From positions 2,914,001 to 2,978,000 of the forward strand of contig NZ_AP019547.1 of assembly GCF_013168275.1 (NCBI RefSeq): a stretch of DNA of 64,000 nucleotides, in the 5' to 3' direction. Source of the DNA: Candidatus Nitrotoga sp. AM1P. Lineage in GTDB: Bacteria; Pseudomonadota; Gammaproteobacteria; Burkholderiales; Gallionellaceae. How positions within the stretch are numbered: position 1 is the stretch's first letter; every line of letters starts with the position of its first letter. Below are positions 57,322 to 64,000 of the stretch, in pieces. The translations under genes were made by a program, and so were the position numbers. Under the pieces are notes generated by a model, which was not told the origin of the DNA, searched no databases, and saw nothing but the letters and a program-made list of their open reading frames with translations.

Positions 57322-58092
57322 TTACCCTGTTTTCGCAGGGCTGAAAGCACGGGAATTTTTATCCAGCCAGATAAATGTTCCCATTCTCCCCGTCACATTA
57401 TCGCGCCGATACGAGAAGTAATTTGCGCTGTCTGTATAGGTACACAGGCCGCCGCCGTACACACGCGTAACACCCGATGCATTCAGGCGCAGACGTGCGA
57501 GTTGATAAATGTCGGCGAACCATTTTCCAGGTGTGTCAGGCACGAAGGCAGCAGCGGCTTGCTGGTCTTTGCCAATAAACTCTGTACGTACTTCATCGCC
57601 TACTTCGAAAGCTTGTGGGCCGATTGCAGGTCCAAGCCAGGCCATGAGCGTATCGGGAGGTACGTCCATGGCACGCACGGTGTGTTCAATGACCCCATCG
57701 CACAATCCACGCCATCCTGCATGTACTGCGCTGATTACGCTGCCTTTATCATTGCACAGCAAGACGGGCAGGCAATCCGCCGTCATTACTACACATACCG
57801 CGCCGGGGTGTGTAGATACACAGGCGTCGGCCTCGGGCCAACATTCGGCCTGAGCTGCATCAGCTACTACCACACCATGTACTTGTTTAAGCCACACCGG
57901 CTCGCTTGGCAACATTGGTTCCAGCAGCATGCGATTGCGGGCTACGGCTAAAGGCGCATCGCCTACGTTGCTGCTGAGATTGAGACTGTCATAGGGAGCA
58001 GCACTTATCCCTCCATTGCGTGTGGTTTGTAGCGTCCTGATATTTTTTGGAGCCGGCCAGTCAGGGATAATGCAGTGTTCAAGCAGGTTCAT
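57322..58092 (-). CDS. pgeF: peptidoglycan editing factor PgeF (YfiH/DUF152, laccase-like fold)
   Basis: PgeF removes wrongly incorporated L-Ser from UDP-MurNAc intermediates, keeping peptidoglycan peptides correct. The 256 residues have the CNF1/YfiH-type core: LKQVHGVVVADAAQAE with the first metal His, VVMTADCLPVLLCN with the catalytic Cys, and VSAVHAGWRGLCDGVIEHTV, in which HAGWRG is the family hallmark. YFSYRRDNVTGRMGTFIWL closes the domain. The start lies 14 nt inside the end of rluD, the conserved rluD-pgeF pairing. Confidence 0.93.
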   Translation of the reverse strand: MNLLEHCIIPDWPAPKNIRTLQTTRNGGISAAPYDSLNLSSNVGDAPLAVARNRMLLEPMLPSEPVWLKQVHGVVVADAAQAECWPEADACVSTHPGAVCVVMTADCLPVLLCNDKGSVISAVHAGWRGLCDGVIEHTVRAMDVPPDTLMAWLGPAIGPQAFEVGDEVRTEFIGKDQQAAAAFVPDTPGKWFADIYQLARLRLNASGVTRVYGGGLCTYTDSANYFSYRRDNVTGRMGTFIWLDKNSRAFSPAKTG

Positions 58093-59095
58093 TTAATGTG
58101 CTCCTGATATTTTTTAATAGCTGTGTTATGTCGTCTGGCATGGGGGCTTGCCATTCTAACCATTCACTCGTTATTGGATGTTCCAGCCCAAGTTGAGTCG
58201 CGTGCAACGCTTGGCGTGGGAAAACGGCCAAAATGGAACGTAATTGTGGTGCACATTTTTGTGCTCCCTTTATATAGACAGAGTCGCCAACCAACGGATG
58301 GCGAATATAGGCAAGATGAACGCGGATCTGATGGGTGCGCCCGGTTTCCAATTTGCAGCGAAGCAGGGTGCAGCCGGGGAAACGCTCCGCTATGGTGTAA
58401 TGCGTGGTTGCGGGTTTCCCGTCTTCCACTACTGCCATCTTCGTGCGCAGCGTAGGGTGGCGGCCTATAGGTACATTTACCGTGCCGGCACGTACCACTT
58501 CGCCATATACCAATGCATAGTATTCGCGCTGCACGCTGCGTGCCTGCAATTGGCGCACCAGCGCCGTTTGCGCGGTAAGTGTTTTTGCAACGACCAGCAA
58601 TCCGCTGGTATCCTTGTCCAGCCTATGCACAATGCCGGCACGCGGTATTTCTGAAAGCTGAGGCGAATGATGGAGCAAGGCGTTGAGCAGAGTGCCATTC
58701 CAATTCCCGCTCCCTGGATGTACCACCAGTCCTGCCAGTTTATTGATGATGAGTATGCTGTCATCTTCAAATAAAATGTTTAGCTCGATATCCTCGGCCT
58801 GATAAGGTTGTTCGGCAGGATTCGATTGAAGTATGACTTCAATCTCTTCGCCACCCCATATTTTTTGTTTGGAAGTGGCGGCCGCCCCATCGAGTTTAAC
58901 CTGCTGCTGCGTGATCCAGTCTTGCAGACGGCTGCGAGAATACTCTGGCAACAGCTTGGCTAATACCTGATCAAGGCGCATCCCGGCGTATTCGTCGGGA
59001 ACTTTGAACGAAAGTGGGATAGTCTTCAATGTAAGCGGGTTAGGTGCAGAAAGGTTTGCGGTATAATTGGATAACATTTTTTTGGATTCTGCCAT
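58079..59095 (-). CDS. rluD: 23S rRNA pseudouridine synthase RluD
   Basis: RluD makes pseudouridines 1911, 1915 and 1917 in 23S rRNA helix 69. The 338 residues have an N-terminal S4 domain (AGMRLDQVLAKLLPEYSRSR). The catalytic domain has the Asp in AGIVHRLDKDTSGLLVVAKT, LNILFEDDSILIINKLAGLV, and RCKLETGRTHQIRVHLAYIR. The start is uncertain: ATG 59095 or ATG 59077, neither with an RBS. The former overlaps bamD's start by two bases. It lies upstream of pgeF and divergent from bamD, the standard context. Confidence 0.93.
   Translation of the reverse strand: MAESKKMLSNYTANLSAPNPLTLKTIPLSFKVPDEYAGMRLDQVLAKLLPEYSRSRLQDWITQQQVKLDGAAATSKQKIWGGEEIEVILQSNPAEQPYQAEDIELNILFEDDSILIINKLAGLVVHPGSGNWNGTLLNALLHHSPQLSEIPRAGIVHRLDKDTSGLLVVAKTLTAQTALVRQLQARSVQREYYALVYGEVVRAGTVNVPIGRHPTLRTKMAVVEDGKPATTHYTIAERFPGCTLLRCKLETGRTHQIRVHLAYIRHPLVGDSVYIKGAQKCAPQLRSILAVFPRQALHATQLGLEHPITSEWLEWQAPMPDDITQLLKNIRSTLNEPA
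59062..59067 (+). promoter_or_regulatory. candidate -10 box of bamD
   Basis: TATAAT is perfect, but the -35 region at the proper distance (around 59039-59044) is poor. It lies 27 bases before the bamD start and within the 5' end of rluD on the other strand, so the two promoters must share this space. Confidence 0.4.
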
Positions 59096-59888
59096 GCGTC
59101 ATAGTTTAACTTTAATTCTGCTGCTCATGCTAACTGCGTGTAATATTTTCTCTCCGAAGGATGAGAAACCCGCTTCCGCGACAGCGGATTCCGCCGAGGG
59201 AATCTACGCCCAGGCCATGGAACAGGTAAATAATGCCAATTATCCTGGCGCTATAAAACTATTCGAGACCTTGCAATCTCGATACCCTTACGGCCGTTAT
59301 GCGCAGCAGGCGCAGATGGAGATTGCATACTCACATTACAAGCAAAGTGAACCTGAATTGGCACTTTCTGCGGTGGAGCGCTTTATTAAGCAATACCCGA
59401 ACAGTCCGCACGTGGATTATGCCTATTACTTGAAAGGATTGGTCAATTTCGATGAAGATCTCGGTCTATTTGGCGAGGGATTTCATCCAGACTTATCCGA
59501 GCGTAACCCCAAGGCACCGCGCGAGGCTTTTGATGCTTTTAAGGATCTGGTTACACGCTTTCCTAACAGCAAATATGCAGCCGATTCGAAATTACGTATG
59601 CAATATTTAGTTAACGCGCTGGCACGTCATGAAACGCAAGTCGCAAGTTATTATTTACGCCGTAGAGCCTATGTGGCCGCTCTCAACCGTGCTAATGGCG
59701 TGCTCATTGATTTTCCGCAGGCTCCGGTTACACGCGAAGCTCTGCAAATTATAGTACAGGCCTACGATGCGCTGGGACTGAAAGATTTACGAGACGATTC
59801 ACAGCGCGTGCTAGACAAAAACTTCGCGAAAGATGGTGTTAAGCCAGTTGCTAAGCCACGCCAGTGGTGGAAGTTTTGGCAAAGTTGA
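59094..59888 (+). CDS. bamD: outer membrane protein assembly factor BamD
   Basis: BamD is the essential lipoprotein of the BAM complex that, with BamA, inserts beta-barrels in the outer membrane. I start at ATG 59094, giving a lipoprotein signal (MRHSLTLILLLMLTAC) and 264 aa; the frame is open further upstream but without a signal. Five TPR-like helical repeats cover most of the mature chain: YAQAMEQVNNANYPGAIKLF, FETLQSRYPYGRYAQQAQME, QYPNSPHVDYAYYLKGLVNF, LVTRFPNSKYAADSKLRMQ. It is divergent from rluD. Confidence 0.95.
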   Translation: MRHSLTLILLLMLTACNIFSPKDEKPASATADSAEGIYAQAMEQVNNANYPGAIKLFETLQSRYPYGRYAQQAQMEIAYSHYKQSEPELALSAVERFIKQYPNSPHVDYAYYLKGLVNFDEDLGLFGEGFHPDLSERNPKAPREAFDAFKDLVTRFPNSKYAADSKLRMQYLVNALARHETQVASYYLRRRAYVAALNRANGVLIDFPQAPVTREALQIIVQAYDALGLKDLRDDSQRVLDKNFAKDGVKPVAKPRQWWKFWQS

Positions 59889-60015
59889 ACATTGGCTCCA
59901 GCATTTGCATAGGTTAGGAAAGGTATCGTTAAACTGCGTGACTTTTTCCAAACTTTAGAGGGTGCAGTCCTACCAAGCTTAGTATTAGTAACAGACCCTA
60001 AAAAAACTTAAAAAT

Positions 60016-60852
60016 ATGGCACGCGAAGAACCGGCATTCAAACTCAAAATTGCCAATCTCTCTTTATTTGTACTCTATGTCCATACAACCGACATGGATC
60101 AACTAAAAAAACAGTTGGATATGCGTTTTAATAAAACGCAGGATTTTTTCTCCAATACACCCGTGGCTCTTGATCTCTCTGCCATCGCGAATTTCAACAT
60201 TTCGCCAGATTTTACGGGTCTTATGTCATTCATGCTGGATCATGGTATGCGTGCCACGGGTGTTGTTGGGGGTTCCACTGAACAGCAGGAAGCCGCCGTA
60301 CAGTCAGGCTTGGGACTCTTTCCTGACACGATTATCAGGCCCGCATTAAAGTCGGCATCGACTTCCACGACAACCTCAAGCATTAATGCAGAAGATAACC
60401 AGCCGGAACTGCCGGGATTGGGGATAGAAACTGGAGCGGGTGAACCCAATAACAGCCGCATCCTTGACTCAGATACTCAGATTCAAAAACCAGGTCCCCA
60501 AACACCCCCCACTTTCCGTCCGACCATGATAATCAGTAAACCAGTTCGTACGGGTCAGAGAATCTATGCCGAAGGGGCCAGTTTGGTTGTATTGGGTGTT
60601 GTTAATGCAGGTGCTGAACTGATTGCTGACGGAGATATACACATTTACGCCCCGCTGCGCGGTCGGGCTATTGCGGGTGCTCAAGGCAACGAGAGTGCGC
60701 GTATTTTCGTGCATAGCCTGGAAGCAGAACTGGTTTCCATTGCAGGCTGTTTCAAGGTATTTGAGAACGGTATTCCCGAAAATTTGCGCGGCAAACCCGT
60801 TCAGGTACATCTGGATTGCTCTGATTTGATTATTCAGCCCTTGCTGAGCTAA
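60016..60852 (+). CDS. minC: septum site-determining protein MinC
   Basis: MinC inhibits FtsZ polymerisation away from mid-cell. Its N-terminal FtsZ-binding domain covers about residues 1-110 ([20 protein letters not shown]). A long acidic/Pro-rich linker follows (about 115-170). The C-terminal beta-helix domain binds MinD and FtsZ ([60 protein letters not shown]). At 278 aa it is somewhat longer than E. coli MinC because of the linker. It lies 64 bp upstream of minD. Confidence 0.95.
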   Translation: MAREEPAFKLKIANLSLFVLYVHTTDMDQLKKQLDMRFNKTQDFFSNTPVALDLSAIANFNISPDFTGLMSFMLDHGMRATGVVGGSTEQQEAAVQSGLGLFPDTIIRPALKSASTSTTTSSINAEDNQPELPGLGIETGAGEPNNSRILDSDTQIQKPGPQTPPTFRPTMIISKPVRTGQRIYAEGASLVVLGVVNAGAELIADGDIHIYAPLRGRAIAGAQGNESARIFVHSLEAELVSIAGCFKVFENGIPENLRGKPVQVHLDCSDLIIQPLLS

Positions 60853-60916
60853 AGGAATTCTTTAGATTCCTCATTTACGGGTAAAATATACCTAAATTTT
60901 GTTCAGGAATATAAAC

Positions 60917-61732
60917 GTGTCTAAAGTTATTGTAGTTACTTCAGGAAAAGGTGGTGTAGGTAAAACCACAACCAGCGCTAGTTTTTCCAGCGGTCTCGCC
61001 CTACGGGGAAACAAAACGGTTGTCATCGATTTCGATGTGGGTTTGCGTAACCTGGATCTCATCATGGGCTGCGAGCGGCGTGTGGTGTATGACATCATCA
61101 ATGTCATCAATGGCGAGGTGTCCCTTAAACAGGCACTTATTAAAGATAAGAACTGCGACAACCTGTACATTCTCCCCGCATCCCAGACTCGAGACAAAGA
61201 TGCACTCAGCCTGGAAGGTGTCGAGCGCATTCTTAACGAGCTAAAAGAAAGTTTTGATTGTATCGTATGTGACTCCCCGGCAGGCATTGAATCAGGCGCA
61301 TTCACCGCAATGTATTTTGCAGATGAAGCTTTGATCGTAACTAATCCGGAAGTTTCGTCGGTGCGAGATTCGGATCGTATTCTTGGAATTCTCGCAGCTA
61401 AATCCAAACGGGCGGTGGATGGCCTTGAACCTGTGAAAGAATATTTGCTGGTGACTCGTTACGATCCCAAGCGAGTAGAGGCGGGGGAAATGTTGTCGGT
61501 TACTGACATCCAGGAAATCTTACGTATTCCATTGATTGGTGTGATTCCGGAATCGGAATCAGTACTCCAAGCCTCTAATGCTGGCACCCCAGCTATCCAT
61601 CTAGATAAGAGCGACGTGGCTGAAGCCTACCGAGATGTAGTGGGACGTTTCATGGGCGATGAAGGATTGCCGATGCGCTTCGTTACCGCAGAAAAAAAGA
61701 GTTTTTTTAAACGACTGCTGGGAGGCCGCTGA
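60917..61732 (+). CDS. minD: septum site-determining ATPase MinD
   Basis: MinD is a membrane-binding ParA-type ATPase that recruits MinC and is displaced by MinE. The start is GTG at 60917, with AGGA 10 bases upstream, giving [20 protein letters not shown] with the deviant Walker [21 protein letters not shown] and [20 protein letters not shown] follow. The C-terminal amphipathic membrane helix [12 protein letters not shown] is present. A frame from 60899 (TTG) adds six residues that the family lacks. minE begins one base after the stop. Confidence 0.96.
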   Translation: MSKVIVVTSGKGGVGKTTTSASFSSGLALRGNKTVVIDFDVGLRNLDLIMGCERRVVYDIINVINGEVSLKQALIKDKNCDNLYILPASQTRDKDALSLEGVERILNELKESFDCIVCDSPAGIESGAFTAMYFADEALIVTNPEVSSVRDSDRILGILAAKSKRAVDGLEPVKEYLLVTRYDPKRVEAGEMLSVTDIQEILRIPLIGVIPESESVLQASNAGTPAIHLDKSDVAEAYRDVVGRFMGDEGLPMRFVTAEKKSFFKRLLGGR

Positions 61733-61733
61733 G

Positions 61734-62018
61734 ATGTCCATGATTGCTGGCTTAATCAACTACCTACGCGGCAACGAAAAAAAAACTGCCGTCGTCGCTA
61801 AAGAACGTTTACAGATCATTCTCGCTCACGAACGTGCCGGAAGAGGTGCTTCCACTCCAGACTATCTACCTGCACTTCAAGAAGAGCTGATGGTTGTGAT
61901 TGCAAAATATATTCATATCGATCGTGAATCTATCAATGTTCAATTAGAGAAGCACGGCGAATATGACGTACTTGAACTTAACATTACATTGCCGGACAAA
62001 ATGCGCAACAACCGATGA
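61734..62018 (+). CDS. minE: cell division topological specificity factor MinE
   Basis: MinE stimulates MinD ATPase and sets the pole-to-pole oscillation. The 94 residues open with [20 protein letters not shown] (membrane-targeting segment). The anti-MinCD segment [20 protein letters not shown] follows, and then the dimerisation domain with [25 protein letters not shown] lies 8 bases before the ATG at 61734, the start I chose over the frame that opens inside minD. The next gene is convergent. Confidence 0.95.
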   Translation: MSMIAGLINYLRGNEKKTAVVAKERLQIILAHERAGRGASTPDYLPALQEELMVVIAKYIHIDRESINVQLEKHGEYDVLELNITLPDKMRNNR

Positions 62019-62095
62019 GTATGCTCCCGGAGTTTACACTGGGGACAGCGCCTTGATATAAAGGGTTAGTGCTGGGAGAACGAAGGGCTACGTGT

Positions 62096-62722
62096 TTACT
62101 TTACAGCCTTGATCCACTCAATAGCCTGGACTCGAGCAATCGGGACTGCCTTTCCTGCTCCATCCGGTTGAAAGATCGATGCCTCTCCCTCTTTTACTTC
62201 GAACCAATCCTTTCCGAAGGCGTCGATGATGTTCGGCTTATGCGTGACCAGGAGCGTGTTCTTTCCCTGTTCAGGGGGTGTCGCTGCCATCTTTCTCAAT
62301 GCCTCAGCCCGACGATCATTTTCGATGGGCGTGACGACGAGGCCGCCTTCAGTGATATCGAGAGTGGATGCCACTTCAGTGCCACCGATCAACCTCCCGG
62401 TTTCTACCGCCCGATTGAATTTGCTGGTGTGAACCTTGCCAATTGGAACTTGCAAGGCTTTTAAAGAAGCACCCACTTGGGTGGCTAATGCTTTGCCGCC
62501 TTCACTCAACAAGCGCTGCTTGGCCGTGTTGTCGTAATTTAGGGGGTCAGTGTCCGCCTGATCGCGATTGGTCGCTCCGTGGCGAAAGACAATGACGTAG
62601 CCACCTTGCTTCAAACGCTCGGCCAACGCCTTCACATCGACTGTCTGCGCGTGCGCGGTGGCTGATGATGCTAAAGCAAGAAAGACAAAGATCCTGGAAA
62701 TCCATTGTGCGTTTACTTTCAT
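62096..62722 (-). CDS. periplasmic histidine phosphatase superfamily protein
   Basis: The 208-residue product has a signal peptide (MKVNAQWISRIFVFLALASS, cleaved after AHA) and a histidine-phosphatase (branch 1) domain. The phospho-accepting His is in YVIVFRHGATNRDQ (FRHG, more usually xRHG). An Arg is in HTSKFNRAVETGRLI, and the second His is in LLVTHKPNIIDAFG. The substrate is unknown. The ATG overlaps the stop of a 53-codon frame upstream (ATGA), so it was probably part of an operon. It is convergent with minE. Confidence 0.85.
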   Translation of the reverse strand: MKVNAQWISRIFVFLALASSATAHAQTVDVKALAERLKQGGYVIVFRHGATNRDQADTDPLNYDNTAKQRLLSEGGKALATQVGASLKALQVPIGKVHTSKFNRAVETGRLIGGTEVASTLDITEGGLVVTPIENDRRAEALRKMAATPPEQGKNTLLVTHKPNIIDAFGKDWFEVKEGEASIFQPDGAGKAVPIARVQAIEWIKAVK

Positions 62723-62880
62723 GCATACTCCTCATTTTGGTAAAAGTGGAACTCGGTGACGAAATGATAGAGCTTATGCATGATGCAGTCCAACTTCCAC
62801 TGCCCATCTACCTTGATTTTTCCACGTAGCGTAAAGCGATGCAGGCGTTTATTGCCGCGCAATTCTTTATGTGTGAGCAC
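62719..62880 (-). CDS. short uncharacterised frame coupled to the histidine phosphatase
   Basis: A 53-codon frame starts at a GTG (62880) and reads VLTHKELRGNKRLHRFTLRG with a C-terminal WKLDCIMHKLYHFVTEFHFY. It ends in a TGA that overlaps the phosphatase ATG. The frame is open a little further upstream, past the end of the broken DUF3833-like gene, so it may be the tail of that decayed gene in another frame. It has no recognisable family. Confidence 0.3.
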   Translation of the reverse strand: MLTHKELRGNKRLHRFTLRGKIKVDGQWKLDCIMHKLYHFVTEFHFYQNEEYA

Positions 62881-62885
62881 GACGT

Positions 62886-63387
62886 TTAATGCGTCAACTG
62901 GATCGTTGCTCGCAGCTGACCGATTGGGATGCCCAAGAAACGAATACTGCCGTAGTTCACTACAGTCCGACCATTGTTAGTGAGATCAAGAATTTGATGC
63001 ATGATCAAGCCCCAACCCTTCAGTGGGTAGCGCAAAGTTAGTCGGTTTCCATCGGTGCGACCCACGGCGAGCCTTGAAGCTTCGGTAAGCGTTGTCGAGT
63101 AATGACCCGGGGTGGTTTGCCACATCATCCAAGAACGTGACTCAACGGGCTCCCCTTCAAACCGCACGTTTTGTTCAAGCCTAAACCGGCCATCAGCTTG
63201 TTGACCCAAGGCTTTCAACGGTAAATGGGCGAATTTTTCCTAGAAAAAGCTGCATCTCTCCCTTGCCCTCAGAACGACCGGCGAAGACCTCGTCTGGCAC
63301 AAAGGCTTTTCCTTCGGTTTGCGAGTGAGCGGCTAGCGATATCAGCAGTAAAGCTACGAGGACAATTTGTTCGAAGCGCTAGTTCAT
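62886..63387 (-). pseudogene. broken DUF3833-like lipoprotein/periplasmic gene
   Basis: Reading across frames gives a DUF3833-like protein. The ATG at 63387 is followed two codons later by an amber stop (MN then TAG). A signal-like stretch FEQIVLVALLLISLAAHSQT and PDEVFAGRSEGKGEMQLFLG follow in the same frame. A frame change near 63219 leads into KALGQQADGRFRLEQNVRFE, MWQTTPGHYSTTLTEASRLA and NYGSIRFLGIPIGQLRATIQ. The full set of segments is in the right order, so the gene was once whole. Two lesions, the amber codon and a frameshift, suggest it is not functional. Confidence 0.7.
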
Positions 63388-63493
63388 TTGTACACACTCT
63401 CCGCAACAAAAATCATGACTAATTATGGATGTTGAAACGGGCGTTTTCAGAATGGCTTGTTAGACATCGACCTGGAAGGACGAACATCATCAA

Positions 63494-64000
63494 TCATCGT
63501 CCAACGGGATACAGTCCGTGGACTTGAGTTGGATTCTGTCCTTGGATGGCCCCAATGTAGTGCTCCATCTGGAATTTCAGGCGCTCAATGCGCGCACGAT
63601 CCTGCATGAAGGCACGGAAACGTACCGGATAAGTAGGGTAGTTGATGACCGGTCCGAATCCCTCCGGTGATGACATGTCGCGCCGCACTGGCCATAGCCC
63701 GCGACCTTCCTGCATCTCCTTCGACAGCAGCCAACTCATGTAGAGCTTCGCTGCTGCCGGATGACGCGCAGCCTTGAAAATGGCGCCCGTTTGAGGCCAG
63801 GTGAGAAAGCTGTCGTTTTTCGGCAGGATGAGCTTGGACGGGCTGCCGGGAGGCGTGGTCAAAGGGCCCGAGGCGGTAAAGGTCGCGGCCTTGTCACCCT
63901 TCGCAACGACCAGGCGTGCCGGCACCGTACCACGAATCCATTGCACATCCTGCGTCATCAGCTGGTCCATATAGCCCCAGCCGCGCTCGCTGATGATTCG
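63494..64000 (-). CDS. ABC transporter substrate-binding protein, N-terminal part beyond the window
   Basis: The visible 168 codons are the C-terminal half of an extracellular solute-binding protein (family 1/Fe3+-type fold). Features are WIRGTVPARLVVAKGDKAAT, SKLILPKNDSFLTWPQTGAI, RHPAAAKLYMSWLLSKEMQE and a closing GFGPVINYPTYPVRFRAF. The frame is open to base 64000, so the N-terminus and signal peptide are missing. The ligand cannot be told from this half; iron, polyamine and phosphonate binders share it. It lies upstream of the broken DUF3833-like gene on the same strand. Confidence 0.82.
   Translation of the reverse strand, partial: RIISERGWGYMDQLMTQDVQWIRGTVPARLVVAKGDKAATFTASGPLTTPPGSPSKLILPKNDSFLTWPQTGAIFKAARHPAAAKLYMSWLLSKEMQEGRGLWPVRRDMSSPEGFGPVINYPTYPVRFRAFMQDRARIERLKFQMEHYIGAIQGQNPTQVHGLYPVGR

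Overview
The window reads as the chromosome of a betaproteobacterium, most likely Nitrosomonadales (Gallionellaceae-like, for example a Nitrotoga or Sideroxydans relative). This rests on gene content and order (tgt-yajC-secD-secF, clpS-clpA beside a cold-shock gene, fmdB-DUF502-aspS-nudB, rluD-pgeF divergent from bamD, minCDE) and on a GC content that looks close to 50 % by eye. The genus is an inference and cannot be settled from the sequence alone. I saw no rRNA, tRNA, CRISPR array or intact insertion sequence.

Layout. 1-2660: cell-wall amidase amiC (cut by the left edge) with tsaE, divergent from queG. 2940-3590: a decayed hybrid sensor kinase/response regulator. 3690-5570: a DUF808 membrane protein and a lipoprotein cytochrome c on the minus strand. 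5800-7760: a LemA/TPM/TPM trio. 8260-8840: yceI, followed by a strong terminator and about 780 bp without a gene. 9675-16025: membrane and secretion genes (nfeD, SPFH protein, tgt, yajC-secD-secF, dedA). 16076-17983: a HDOD-receiver-GGDEF regulator. 18180-24690: clpS-clpA, a cold-shock gene and a SWIM/SNF2 helicase. 24787-33835: icd, then a long plus-strand run with a pseudouridine synthase, fmdB, DUF502, aspS, a secreted barnase-like RNase with its barstar, nudB, nadA, an EEP-family hydrolase and a ClsB-type cardiolipin synthase.

33956-44556, minus strand, is a metal-homeostasis block. It holds a zinc/manganese-type ABC uptake pair (binding protein and permease, no ATPase gene) with an outer-membrane barrel protein, then a czcCBA-type heavy-metal RND efflux operon, a decayed copy of an internal piece of czcA just downstream, and a small His-containing secreted protein upstream. 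44720-47439 holds tonB and an RNB-family exoribonuclease. 47835-49048 holds two small exported proteins, one with EF hands and one of unknown family, each ending in a near-perfect terminator.

49906-57144 is a chemotaxis cluster: a methyl-accepting protein with a nitrate-sensing-type (NIT) domain, two consecutive CheV proteins, CheY, CheZ and a CheA whose frame is broken by one extra G. 57322-62018 returns to housekeeping genes (pgeF, rluD, bamD, minCDE). 62096-64000, minus strand, looks less settled: a periplasmic histidine phosphatase, a broken DUF3833-like gene and the C-terminal part of an ABC substrate-binding protein cut by the right edge.

The items I would look at first are the barnase/barstar pair, the czcA remnant beside its parent, the split cheA with double cheV, the metal ABC system lacking its ATPase, and the unknown exported protein at 48572-49048.
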